Shown in pieces: positions 53,448-61,464 of a stretch of 64,000 bases of DNA. The notes beneath the pieces were generated by a model, which saw nothing but the letters and a program-made list of their open reading frames with translations, made no database searches and was not told where the DNA came from. A program made the position numbers and the translations under genes. The stretch is taken from contig NZ_KQ948682.1 in NCBI RefSeq assembly GCF_001514145.1, positions 32,934 through 96,933 on the forward strand, in the 5' to 3' direction. Within the stretch, counting starts at the first letter, position 1. Each line of letters opens with the position of its first letter. The stretch is from Streptomyces canus (GTDB lineage Bacteria; Actinomycetota; Actinomycetes; Streptomycetales; Streptomycetaceae).

Positions 53448-54359
53448 ATGACACGAGCAGAGCAGCATGGCGACGATGCAGCACCAAACTCCGCAGAGAC
53501 TGCGGTCGACGGTTCAACTCCCCCGACTCAAAGCGAGGTAGACACCACAGAAGAAGAAAAGGAGGGCGCCAGAAGGCGGCACGCCTGGAGAGAGTCACCA
53601 CAGCGCAAACGGACACAAAGACTCGCAAAATTCATCCTTTTCGGGACGCCAATTGCAGGAGCTGTAGGCGCAATTTGCGCAGCGACACTTTGGCGTGATA
53701 GCCATGCTCCAAATAAAAATGCACTGGGTGCATCCATTTGTGTAGTCATTTGGCTCTATCTTGGCACATTTGCCGTCTGGACAAATCGCCGCCAAATGCG
53801 GCGCGAGTTCGAGGATCGCACAATTTTAGGCCTCGCCGAGAATGAACTCCGCAAGGCGGAGAGTGAAATCAGTGCCGGAGCTACAGATTTCACGTCGCTT
53901 TGGAGAGCCACACAGAAGCGCCTGGATTACTACCATAAGATCGCAACCACTCAGGCTGAACGCAGTTTTCTGTATGGTCAGATTGCAGCCGGTGCCGGGT
54001 TTTCGTTGATTGTCATCTGCGCCGTAATCGCGGGCCTTTCTGGATCCGCTACAGCATCCATCGTTGCTGGTGCTACGGGAATTACAGGTGCGAGCCTGGG
54101 TGCCTATATTGGTGCTACATTCATGAAGACGCAAGAAAGTGCCACAACGCAACTAAGGGCCTATTTTCTTCAACCGCTTGAGTTTTCGAAATTTCTTGCC
54201 GCGGAGAGGCTATTGAGACATCTCGATGAAGAGAATCGCCAAGAAGCCACTCGTGTCCTCATCGCGGCCATTTCCTGTGCCCCAGTAGCTGGCTCAGCAG
54301 AGGTCGTCACCAATACTTCTGGCGATACCTCAGGGACACCAGAGAATAAAAGCGTTTGA
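53448..54359 (+). CDS. Four-helix membrane protein, TRADD-N-associated 2TM-like
   Basis: A 303-residue protein with clearly lower GC than its neighbours. A polar N-terminus (1-55) is followed by two spans (about 60-82 and 92-112), then a charged helix (RRQMRREFEDRTILGLAENELRKAE is 113-137). LWRATQKRLDYYHKIATTQ, ERSFLYGQIAAGAGFSLIV and a further span (about 205-225) come next, then a helical tail. The Tyr-His-Gln helix leading into a SFxxxxxxAxxGF span strongly resembles the cyanobacterial TRADD-N-associated two-transmembrane domain, proposed to be an effector in bacterial conflict systems. The assignment is from memory and not tested. The ATG at 53448 has GGCAGGCAAGC upstream. It sits where the Tra gene was broken. 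Confidence 0.7.
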   Translation: MTRAEQHGDDAAPNSAETAVDGSTPPTQSEVDTTEEEKEGARRRHAWRESPQRKRTQRLAKFILFGTPIAGAVGAICAATLWRDSHAPNKNALGASICVVIWLYLGTFAVWTNRRQMRREFEDRTILGLAENELRKAESEISAGATDFTSLWRATQKRLDYYHKIATTQAERSFLYGQIAAGAGFSLIVICAVIAGLSGSATASIVAGATGITGASLGAYIGATFMKTQESATTQLRAYFLQPLEFSKFLAAERLLRHLDEENRQEATRVLIAAISCAPVAGSAEVVTNTSGDTSGTPENKSV

Positions 54360-54667
54360 CGTCAACGGCGTACTGAAACGGGGATGTAGAACCTCAACGG
54401 AGTGCAGCAGCCGCAACGGCCGTCGTAGCTTGTTCTGGTCGACAGCATCGGCAGCGTGGCTGAGGCCAGTGGGGGTGCAGCGAAACATACGCGCGCCTGA
54501 TCGGTCGGCGCGCCAGGCGCCTGAGGCCGTCATCATCCAAAGCGGAGCGGTCTGCGCACCACGTCATCGGCTTCGGAACGTCACGTCCCACTGTTACGAC
54601 GGCGACAGAGTTTATGCGGGCCGCTCCACACGCTGTCAGGGCGCGTGGGAAGGCCCGCCCATCGGGC
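54360..54667. other. Intergenic region after the membrane-effector candidate
   Basis: No supported gene. A minus-strand reading (54394-54759) has weak coding look and overlaps the small gene at 54668; it may be a remnant. Confidence 0.35.
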
Positions 54668-54853
54668 TTATCGGCGGTCAACCGTCCCGGTGTCGTCCAC
54701 CTGCTCGCCTTCCGCCTGGGAAGGCTCAGTCCTGGGGACATCTGGGTGCATGGCCGCACGTTCGGCAGGATCGTCCCGCTCGCCCTCAGCCTGGGAGGGC
54801 GTGTGCGAGTACAGCCACGGTTCGTAGTCCGAGTCCGAGGCGCCGGTTTTCAT
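54668..54853 (-). CDS. Small acidic hypothetical protein
   Basis: A 61-residue product from the ATG at 54853, preceded by AAGGAGGCCTGCC, a good ribosome-binding site. It is very hydrophilic and acidic (MKTGASDSDYEPWLYSHT) and contains the motif PSQAEGE twice (PSQAEGERDDPAE and PSQAEGEQVDDTG). No known domain. It could be real or a remnant; the strong ribosome-binding site favours the former. Confidence 0.5.
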   Translation of the reverse strand: MKTGASDSDYEPWLYSHTPSQAEGERDDPAERAAMHPDVPRTEPSQAEGEQVDDTGTVDRR

Positions 54854-55271
54854 GGCAGGCCTCCTTGGTCGCTTGCCTTCCATGCTCCTCCTCGGACCGC
54901 AGCAGAGCTAGGGCGGTAGCCAGCTCCGGACGAGACGTGGACGAGAAGTCGGCGTTTTGAATGCTGGACGCACATTCCTGCTGGTCGGATGGGGTGCGAG
55001 CGAGTGATCTTGAGGGGACTGTAAATCCGCCGTCAGAGGCGTCCCAGGGTGACCACCCAGCCGGCCGGGACCGCAGTACGTCTCAGGTCAACTTGCGCAG
55101 CCCAGTGTCAGTGGCCGTAGCTACTTTCCGGGCGTGGATGAACTCTTGAACGACGTGCTCAGCCTTCAGAGTGCAGGCGGGGGCCGGGGAAGGTGTCCTC
55201 TTTGGATAGAGAGGGCCCCTTTGCCGATGTCTGCTGCCACAATGCCTGGGGCAGGTGAAGGAGGGGGTTCA
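54854..55271 (+). other. Upstream region of the NACHT gene
   Basis: No gene is supported. It should carry the NACHT promoter. In-frame codons upstream of 55272 (from 55134) exist but look less coding than the rest and lack a comparable ribosome-binding site. Confidence 0.4.
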
Positions 55272-58200
55272 ATGCTCGCGGAGACGGCGGCGTTGCGGCT
55301 GGGTACGACCGTGGCGAACGCGGCGGGGCGGCTTTGGCTGGGAGGCAAGCAGCGGGAGCAGGAGCGCTTGCTGTCGATGGAGGAACTGGTCCGGGTACGG
55401 GTGTCCGGGATACGTCTCCAGCGCGAGGTCAAGCAGCAGTTCGACCAGATCACCAACGCGGTGTTCGACCGGCTGGAACCGTTCCTGAAGCACGCGTTCC
55501 AGCGATTGGAAGAAGGCGGTCGTCAAGCGGTGATCGACGCCGTGTCCGACATGTTCACCCAGGCGGACCTCTCAGACGAGGCACTCTTAGCCGCGAATGC
55601 TCAGCCAGCCGAGCTCATTCGCTACATCACCGGTTCTGTGAGTGCGCCTGTCGGCCTGAATGAAACTGAAAGCCGCCTGTACGAGGTGCTCTTCGCCGAG
55701 TGCGTTGAGTACTACGTACGCATTGTGCGCAGCCTGCCAGTCTTCGAGGAGCGGGTAGCGGGGGAAGTGCTGGCGCGGACAGCCACGTTGGGCGCTGAGG
55801 TGGCGCGAATCCTGGAACGTCTCCCGGACCGTTCACTGTTTGCGCCGGACGGCACGGACCATGACACGGCCTTCCGCCGTACATACCTGGAACTGGTCAG
55901 TAGGGACCTCGACGAGGTGGAGCTGTTCCGACGTATATCTGACCATGCAACCGCACCACGTGTACGGCTCTCCGTTGCGTACGTGAGCCTGCGGGCCACC
56001 GGAGACGACGGGAAGCGCCGACGTGCCGCCCGTTCCTCCCCACTAACCAGGCCCGAGATGAGCTACTGGGAAGAAGCCGGGGGCGAGAGCTCCGGCATGC
56101 GGGTCGAGGCCGCGCTGAGTGGCGCGTCCCGGGTATTGCTACGGGGCGAGGCCGGCTCGGGCAAAACGACCTTGCTGCGCTGGCTGGCCGTCATGGCAGC
56201 GCGCGGGGCTTTCACGGGTGAGCTGGCCAACTGGAACGGGCTCACCCCCATCTTCATTAAGCTCCGTGAGTACAGCGGCCGCACGCCGCCCAACCCGGAG
56301 GCGATGCTCGACGGAATCGCCGGGCCCATTACTGGGATTATGCCCAGGGGATGGGTCGAGCGGCAGCTCGACGGCGGCACGGCACTGCTATTGATTGATG
56401 GAGTGGACGAGCTGCTCGACCGGGACCGCCGGGTGGTGCGAGACTGGCTGCACAAGTTGCTGGGGCAGTACGACGGCGTACGGGTAGTCGTCACCTCGCG
56501 CCCTGCGGCTGCCGGCGCGGATTGGCTTCGCCGTGAGGACTTCACAGCCCTCCATCTAGACCGGATGACGCCACCGGATTTGGCGGCATTCGTACGGCAG
56601 TGGCACCAGGCTTTACGCGAGCTAGGCGGCGAACTGCCTTGTGCCGTAGATGAACTTCCTGAGTACGAACAGTCCCTGCTCACCAGTCTGAAGGACAGAG
56701 CGCATCTGCAATCGCTGGCAGGTACGCCGCTGCTGGCGGCCATGCTGTGTGCGATGCACCTGAACAGGGGCCGCCAACTGCCGCGGGATCGCATGGAGCT
56801 GTATCGCAATGCTCTGCACACCCTGGTCCACGACCGGGACGCGGATCGTAATGTGCCGAGCGCGGTCGACAGCAAGCTCAGCCTCGGCGACAAACTCGTC
56901 ATACTGAGAGACCTCGCGTGGCGATTGTCGGACAACAACCGCAGTGAGATTGCCCTGGAGAAGGCGGCTGCGTATGTCGCGGCGAAGCTGAGGGCGATGC
57001 GTCACCTGGACGTTCTGGACGGCGACCAGGTTTTGGAACAGCTACGGCATCGCTCAGGAATCCTCCGGTCCCCGGCCGAGGGGCGTATGGACTTCGTGCA
57101 CCGTACCTTCCAGGAGTACCTCGCCGCTGAGGAGGCCGCGGAGGAGGACCGCATTGGCAACCTGGTCGGCCGAGCACATCTAGATCTATGGCGGGAGACG
57201 ATCATCATGGCGGCTGGCCATGCCAATACTCGCCAGCGGGAAGAGCTGCTCGGTGGCATCCTCAGCCGCGCCGATGAAGAACCCCGGCATGCGCGCACGT
57301 TGCGACTGCTGGCAGCAGCGTGCCAGGAGACGTTGCCTTCCGTGAAGAATGAGCTTGCGGTGCGTCTGGACGAGGCTGTGACCAAGCTGCTTCCGGCAAG
57401 GCGGAAAACGGATCCGCCCGCGCTGGCGGCGGTGGGGCCCAGCCTGCTTCGCTGGTTGCCGCGATCGCTGGAGCAGCTGAGTGAGAATGGCGCGCGACAG
57501 ACAGTGCGGACTGTAGCGCTGATCGGCGGCGAGGAGTCCCTGGAACTGCTGGCGGGATATGTGGGGGACGATCGTGAGGGGGTGGTCAATGAACTCATCC
57601 ATGCATGGGACTACTTCGATGCAGACACATACGCCGACGTAGTTCTGTCTCGGCTACAGCTGGCGGGACACCAAGTGGTGCTCAATCATTCCGGCCAACT
57701 GCATGCAGCGAGCCGGTTGCGTTCGCTGGAAGATGTACGAATAGATCACCCTGTACGAGGGCTCGAGTTTCTTGCCGAGTTGCCACCCCTCCGCCAACTG
57801 TGGGTGCTCACGTTGTCTGAAGGAGCCGACCTCTCCTACCTCCAGGTCCATCCAGGACTGGAACACCTCATGCTGTGGGGCAGCGGGCCGATGAGAGGAA
57901 CATCCGTTCTCTCGGACCTCCCGGAACTGAGCTGGGTGGGGCTTCCCTTGTCCGGGGACCTGGATCTGAACACGTTGCGCCTGATTCCCAAGCTCAAGGT
58001 TCTCAACCTCTCCCGAACTGAGGGGCAAGACCTGAGCCCGCTTGCCACCCTTACGAGCCTGCGGGACCTGCACGTGGTCGGGTATGACGAGTGCGCGCCG
58101 ATAGGTTTGGAGGAACTCGCAGGAATGACCCGTCTCGAAAGCCTGTGGCTCTACGACCACGACGTAAACGCTTGGCTTGCAGCACTCAAGAGCTCCCCGC

Positions 58201-58367
58201 CTTCGTTGACCGAACTGTATCTGAGCCGCTGCATTCTGCCCCGCGACCATCACGCCTTCGCGCAGTTCGACAACCTTGAACTGGTGAGTCTCACCGAGTG
58301 TCGTACTCCCGACGGTGCGATCATCTCCGCCCTGGACATCCCTGGGGTGCAGACTTTGTTCGAGTGA
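55272..58367 (+). CDS. NACHT-LRR ATPase (bacterial NLR-like defence protein)
   Basis: A 1031-residue STAND ATPase. A helical N-terminal domain (residues 1-285) starts MLAETAALRLGTTVANAAG and has no nuclease or protease motif that I can see. The NACHT module has Walker A RGEAGSGKTTLLRW (about 291-304), Walker B LLLIDGVDELLDRDR (372-386) with the NACHT-typical acidic pair, sensor VRVVVTSRPAA and the helical part FVHRTFQEYLAAEEAAEE. The C-terminal 200 residues are leucine-rich repeats (LEHLMLWGSGPM, LKVLNLSRTEG, LTSLRDLHVVG, LESLWLYDHDV), the likely sensor. Bacterial NACHT proteins of this size act in anti-phage immunity by killing infected cells. The ATG at 55272 follows GGAGGGGGTTCA. Confidence 0.92.
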   Translation: MLAETAALRLGTTVANAAGRLWLGGKQREQERLLSMEELVRVRVSGIRLQREVKQQFDQITNAVFDRLEPFLKHAFQRLEEGGRQAVIDAVSDMFTQADLSDEALLAANAQPAELIRYITGSVSAPVGLNETESRLYEVLFAECVEYYVRIVRSLPVFEERVAGEVLARTATLGAEVARILERLPDRSLFAPDGTDHDTAFRRTYLELVSRDLDEVELFRRISDHATAPRVRLSVAYVSLRATGDDGKRRRAARSSPLTRPEMSYWEEAGGESSGMRVEAALSGASRVLLRGEAGSGKTTLLRWLAVMAARGAFTGELANWNGLTPIFIKLREYSGRTPPNPEAMLDGIAGPITGIMPRGWVERQLDGGTALLLIDGVDELLDRDRRVVRDWLHKLLGQYDGVRVVVTSRPAAAGADWLRREDFTALHLDRMTPPDLAAFVRQWHQALRELGGELPCAVDELPEYEQSLLTSLKDRAHLQSLAGTPLLAAMLCAMHLNRGRQLPRDRMELYRNALHTLVHDRDADRNVPSAVDSKLSLGDKLVILRDLAWRLSDNNRSEIALEKAAAYVAAKLRAMRHLDVLDGDQVLEQLRHRSGILRSPAEGRMDFVHRTFQEYLAAEEAAEEDRIGNLVGRAHLDLWRETIIMAAGHANTRQREELLGGILSRADEEPRHARTLRLLAAACQETLPSVKNELAVRLDEAVTKLLPARRKTDPPALAAVGPSLLRWLPRSLEQLSENGARQTVRTVALIGGEESLELLAGYVGDDREGVVNELIHAWDYFDADTYADVVLSRLQLAGHQVVLNHSGQLHAASRLRSLEDVRIDHPVRGLEFLAELPPLRQLWVLTLSEGADLSYLQVHPGLEHLMLWGSGPMRGTSVLSDLPELSWVGLPLSGDLDLNTLRLIPKLKVLNLSRTEGQDLSPLATLTSLRDLHVVGYDECAPIGLEELAGMTRLESLWLYDHDVNAWLAALKSSPPSLTELYLSRCILPRDHHAFAQFDNLELVSLTECRTPDGAIISALDIPGVQTLFE

Positions 58368-58604
58368 CACACCGCAGCCTCGGATTCCCATAGGGGATTG
58401 GGCCGTTACACCTGAAAGGCAATCGAGCTCACCGAACTGCGAATGTCTTCGACCTATGGAGGGATGGGATGCTGGAGGGCTACCCGTGCAAGCCCATCAA
58501 TGACATGAAGGTCAGGAGCCTCCAGCGGCAGGCTGAACGTGCGTTTCCCTCCACACCGGTCCATCTGGTTCCACCCTCCCGCGAGTACCCGGACACTGAG
58601 AGTC

Positions 58605-58752
58605 TGTGGGCCATGTGTGGGCCAGACGCATCGGGGGGCGCGTCTTGTGCCCTTGCCTTGCAGGTCAGGCAGTGTCAGCCCCGCGATCGTGTATCGGTCT
58701 TGAAAGCCGTCACGCTCTGATCGGTCAGGCTTTCCCTACGCCATCAAGGCCC
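58605..58752 (+). repeat. Island direct repeat, copy 1
   Basis: Two TGTGGGCCA motifs (58605-58613 and 58616-58624) are followed by GCAGGTCAGG, then TCTTGAAAGCCGT, CTTTCCCT and CCATCAAGGCCC. Copies 2 (60691) and 3 (63817) share this order; copies 1 and 3 are alike over the last 60 bp. Confidence 0.75.
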
Positions 58753-58879
58753 GCGCACGGCGCGGGCGCGCGCCGCCTCTGCGGCGCGGCCTGCCTCCTG
58801 TCTCCGCCCCGGCTGGCCGCGCCCGGCGGCGCGCTGCGTGCAGCGGGCAGAGCAGAGAAAACCCTCTATGGCTGAGGCC

Positions 58880-59062
58880 GGTCGGCTCCACGGCTTTAGC
58901 CACCTCCCCGGTCCGGGTCCCGCGTCGAGCAAGACCAGGGGGCCACTCGTGCACATTGCGGGCAGGTCCAAAGCCTGCCCGAGTTGCCAACCAGCGTACG
59001 GCCCCCTGGTCATGCTCGACCCCAGACCGGGCAGGCCACCGGCCAAAGCCGTTCCGCCGACC
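58880..59062. repeat. Large imperfect inverted repeat with nested hairpin
   Basis: Arms 58880-58944 and 59000-59062 are about 80 percent complementary; the inner 21 bases differ at one position. The 55-bp spacer contains a perfect 8-bp hairpin (58959-58966 with 58974-58981). The structure ends about 90 bp before the nuclease-like gene. It could be a replication or transfer site, a structured RNA, or an attachment-related element. Confidence 0.8.
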
Positions 59063-59150
59063 TTCTTCACTCATCTGCACGACATAGGGCGGCTGAGACC
59101 TCTAGAGTAGCGATCCCATAAATAGAGTCTTCGATCGAGGGCGCGATTCA

Positions 59151-60179
59151 ATGACGGATCCCGAAATCAGGAACCCTGAAAGCAACCGCCTTAAAGCAGG
59201 GCTCACAGAAGAGGTTCTAACAGACGCAATCGAGAAATCTGGATACCCCCTACAGAGCACTGTCTTCGAACTACTAGAAAGCGATTTTCACGTCCAGCAA
59301 GAGTGGGGATTCCGCGATCGCATTACAGGCGAGATGCGATCCTGTGACCTGATGGCCATGAAGGAGCTCGACGCTCCACCAGCTAAGGCTTCTCGAATCC
59401 GCACGTCACTGACAGTTCTCATCGAGTGTAAGCAGTCAGACCTACCGTATGTTTTCTTTTCATCCACTCGGTCACCGTGGCGTCTAACCCTTCCTCAGGT
59501 GACTGGCCTTAGACAGGAGGAGGTGAAGATCTCGACCGATGATTCACTGTCCACTTGGACCTATTCCGTGATGCGGGCACTTGAGCTCTCTGGAGAACCA
59601 TTCATGAGCCGGGATGGTTTCTCAATCATGAGCAAGTGCGCCCGCAAGGGTCCGAAGCTAGAACTGTCGGGAACAGACGCATACAACGGCATTGTAATGC
59701 CCCTGGCAAGCGCGGCTAATCACTTCTCTGCCTCGTCTGCACCCAAAGACACGTTTCACTGGTTCGAGGCACACCTACTCTGCGTCGTGGCAGTTCTCGA
59801 TGCACCCATGATAGAGGCGAAAACAACCTCCGCTGGCACGGAGCTGACCTTCACTCCATGGTGCCGACTTTTTCGCCATGAGCCCGAGGATCCGGGCACC
59901 TTCATGGGGCACACAGGGAAAACGCTGGCGATCGACGTCGTACACAAAGACTTCTTTAGGGAATACCTGACGGAGCATCTAGTCCCATTCGGGCGGACCT
60001 TCTCGGAGCGAGCAGTGCGCCATCACGAGGTACTCGCTACCGGTAAAGCCTTTGCTTCAGGGATGAATGCGAACGACAGTTCCCGCCTTTGTGAGCGACT
60101 GCAACCACCTAGGCTAATTCGCAAACCAACATCGAGACGAGGGTCACGTCGTCGGGAATCGGGCGAGAGTAGCGGGTGA
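59151..60179 (+). CDS. Candidate PD-(D/E)XK-fold protein of low GC
   Basis: A 342-residue protein with GC clearly below the neighbours. The N-terminal half looks like a restriction-endonuclease fold: TEEVLTDAIEKSGY with an acidic helix, FELLESDFHVQQEWGFRD, then Asp66 in RSCDLMAM and Glu92-Cys-Lys94 in VLIECKQSD, spaced as D-x(n)-ExK. The strand order beta-Asp-beta-ExK fits the fold. The remainder shows no recognised domain and ends in a basic tail (RRGSRRRESGES). If the assignment is right, it is a nuclease or nuclease-like sensor in a defence island. Not confirmed; no partner methylase is adjacent. Confidence 0.72.
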   Translation: MTDPEIRNPESNRLKAGLTEEVLTDAIEKSGYPLQSTVFELLESDFHVQQEWGFRDRITGEMRSCDLMAMKELDAPPAKASRIRTSLTVLIECKQSDLPYVFFSSTRSPWRLTLPQVTGLRQEEVKISTDDSLSTWTYSVMRALELSGEPFMSRDGFSIMSKCARKGPKLELSGTDAYNGIVMPLASAANHFSASSAPKDTFHWFEAHLLCVVAVLDAPMIEAKTTSAGTELTFTPWCRLFRHEPEDPGTFMGHTGKTLAIDVVHKDFFREYLTEHLVPFGRTFSERAVRHHEVLATGKAFASGMNANDSSRLCERLQPPRLIRKPTSRRGSRRRESGESSG

Positions 60180-60987
60180 GCCACACAGGCCTTGCACCCC
60201 AGCAACTGCGCGACAACGCCGACACACAGCGGCGAACAAGCGCGGACGTCTGCGGACCATCACAGCAGGTGAGAGACGTACAAGCCCAAGGCCGAGCCCA
60301 GACCCCAAGTTGCTTCGAGACGAAGCGGTCAGAATCGACAGGCACGCGAGGAGGGGGCGGTGCTCCGGCATGGACTACAGTCCCGAGGCGAACCCGGGGG
60401 CCTTTCAGATCCCGCCCCCCTTAGACCGCGGACCATGACGGTTCTCTGACCGGCCTCAGTGCAAGCCACCCTAACGATGGCCACTGACATCCACGCCTAA
60501 GGCGTTGTCCACCGAACCGCGGACCATCTGTGGACAGAACCGGCCCGAGCAAGCGGCTGCGAGGCTCTGACCAGCCACTTTTCCTGGGACCGAAGGGCCC
60601 TCCGGAGCCGTGTGCCGTTTAGCAGCGAAGGACAGCAGTCGTTTGAAGGCAGAAGAGCTCCGAGCCTGCCCCCATGTTCAGCGCAGGGCCTGTGGGCCAT
60701 GTGTGGGCCAAGGCACTGGAAGACTGGGCCAATTGTTGCATCGGTGCAGGTCAGAGCGGGGATGAACCGTGACATCGCGACGCTCTTGAAAAGCTGTGGC
60801 GACGCCTGCAGCAGGTGTGTTCAGGTGCCCGGGCGTGTACCGGATCAGAAGACTCCTGGGCTCGGGTATGGATCGTTGGCGAAGTGCGTCAGGACGCTGG
60901 CCATTGGTCGTGTCCTATGCGGTTGATGGATTGATGCCCGTGGCTGCGACTGTCCCGCTACGCTCATTATGAGCAACAGGGGGCGGT
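60180..60987. other. Non-coding region with direct-repeat copy 2
   Basis: Eight hundred bases without a supported gene. It carries direct-repeat copy 2 (60691-60794) and ends in the upstream region of the small coupled gene at 60988. Codon statistics by eye do not favour any frame. Confidence 0.55.
60691..60794 (+). repeat. Island direct repeat, copy 2
   Basis: TGTGGGCCA twice (60691-60699, 60702-60710), then GCAGGTCAG at 60746 and GACGCTCTTGAAAAGC at 60779. The last matches copy 3 nearly exactly. The tail beyond differs from copies 1 and 3. Confidence 0.75.
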
Positions 60988-61464
60988 ATGACGGGTGTTG
61001 AGATCGCGGTAGGCTGCGTGTTCGCGTGGGCGGTACGCAAGGGCCGCCGGGTGGCGGCGCGTGCCGATGCTGAACTGGACCTGGCTCTCGACGGGGCGAT
61101 GGATCGCGTGCACGGCGTTGTGGCCCGGCGGCTGGGCGATGACCCGGAGCTGGAGCGGCTGGAGGCGGAGGCTGCGGCCGGCCAGGCCGAGCCGAGTGCT
61201 CTGACCCGGCAGCGTGTCGAGGCCGCTGTCTCCCGGGCTGCGGAGCAGGATGCTGGTTTCGCGCGGGATCTGGATGAGGCGGTGGCCGCTGTGCAGGAGG
61301 CCGCGCGGGCGGCGGGCGGTGTAGTGGCCGGTGCCTACGGTCTGGCGGTGGGCGGTGACCTGTCGGTGAAGGCGGAGGGTGGGTCCATCGCGGCGGGTGT
61401 GGCCAACATCCGGGATGGGGTGCGGCTGGGAAACCCTCAGGAGCCGGGTACGGACCGGTCCTGA
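60988..61464 (+). CDS. Small protein coupled to the NB-ARC gene
   Basis: A 158-residue protein. The first 20 residues (TGVEIAVGCVFAWAVRKGRR) form a short hydrophobic patch followed by a basic run. A charged helical domain (residues 20-100) and a Gly/Ala-rich end with GGDLSVKAEGGSIAAGVANI follow. I recall this protein as a regular upstream partner of NB-ARC/TPR proteins in Streptomyces; its role is unknown. The GGDxxxxAEGGSIA motif resembles short repeats at the N-terminus of those partners, suggesting complex formation. Its TGA overlaps a CTG codon in the frame of the downstream gene. Confidence 0.78.
   Translation: MTGVEIAVGCVFAWAVRKGRRVAARADAELDLALDGAMDRVHGVVARRLGDDPELERLEAEAAAGQAEPSALTRQRVEAAVSRAAEQDAGFARDLDEAVAAVQEAARAAGGVVAGAYGLAVGGDLSVKAEGGSIAAGVANIRDGVRLGNPQEPGTDRS

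Larger units (their letters stand above)
58368..59150. other. Non-coding region with a direct-repeat copy and a large inverted repeat
   Basis: No gene is supported in these 780 bp. It holds direct-repeat copy 1 (58605-58752), a GC-palindromic stretch (58745-58840, repeats of GCGCGGGCGCG type) and the large inverted repeat at 58880-59062. Short open readings here run through these repeats and lack ribosome-binding sites. Confidence 0.6.

Noticed and set aside
55134..55271. N-terminal extension of the NACHT protein
   Set aside because: In-frame but without a good ribosome-binding site. The ATG at 55272 has an excellent one and starts the helical domain.
58838..59110. Plus- and minus-strand short ORFs across the inverted repeat
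   Set aside because: They run through complementary arms, have no ribosome-binding site and encode mirror-like low-information peptides.
60612..60926. Short plus-strand ORF over direct-repeat copy 2
   Set aside because: It covers the repeat and shows no codon bias or ribosome-binding site.
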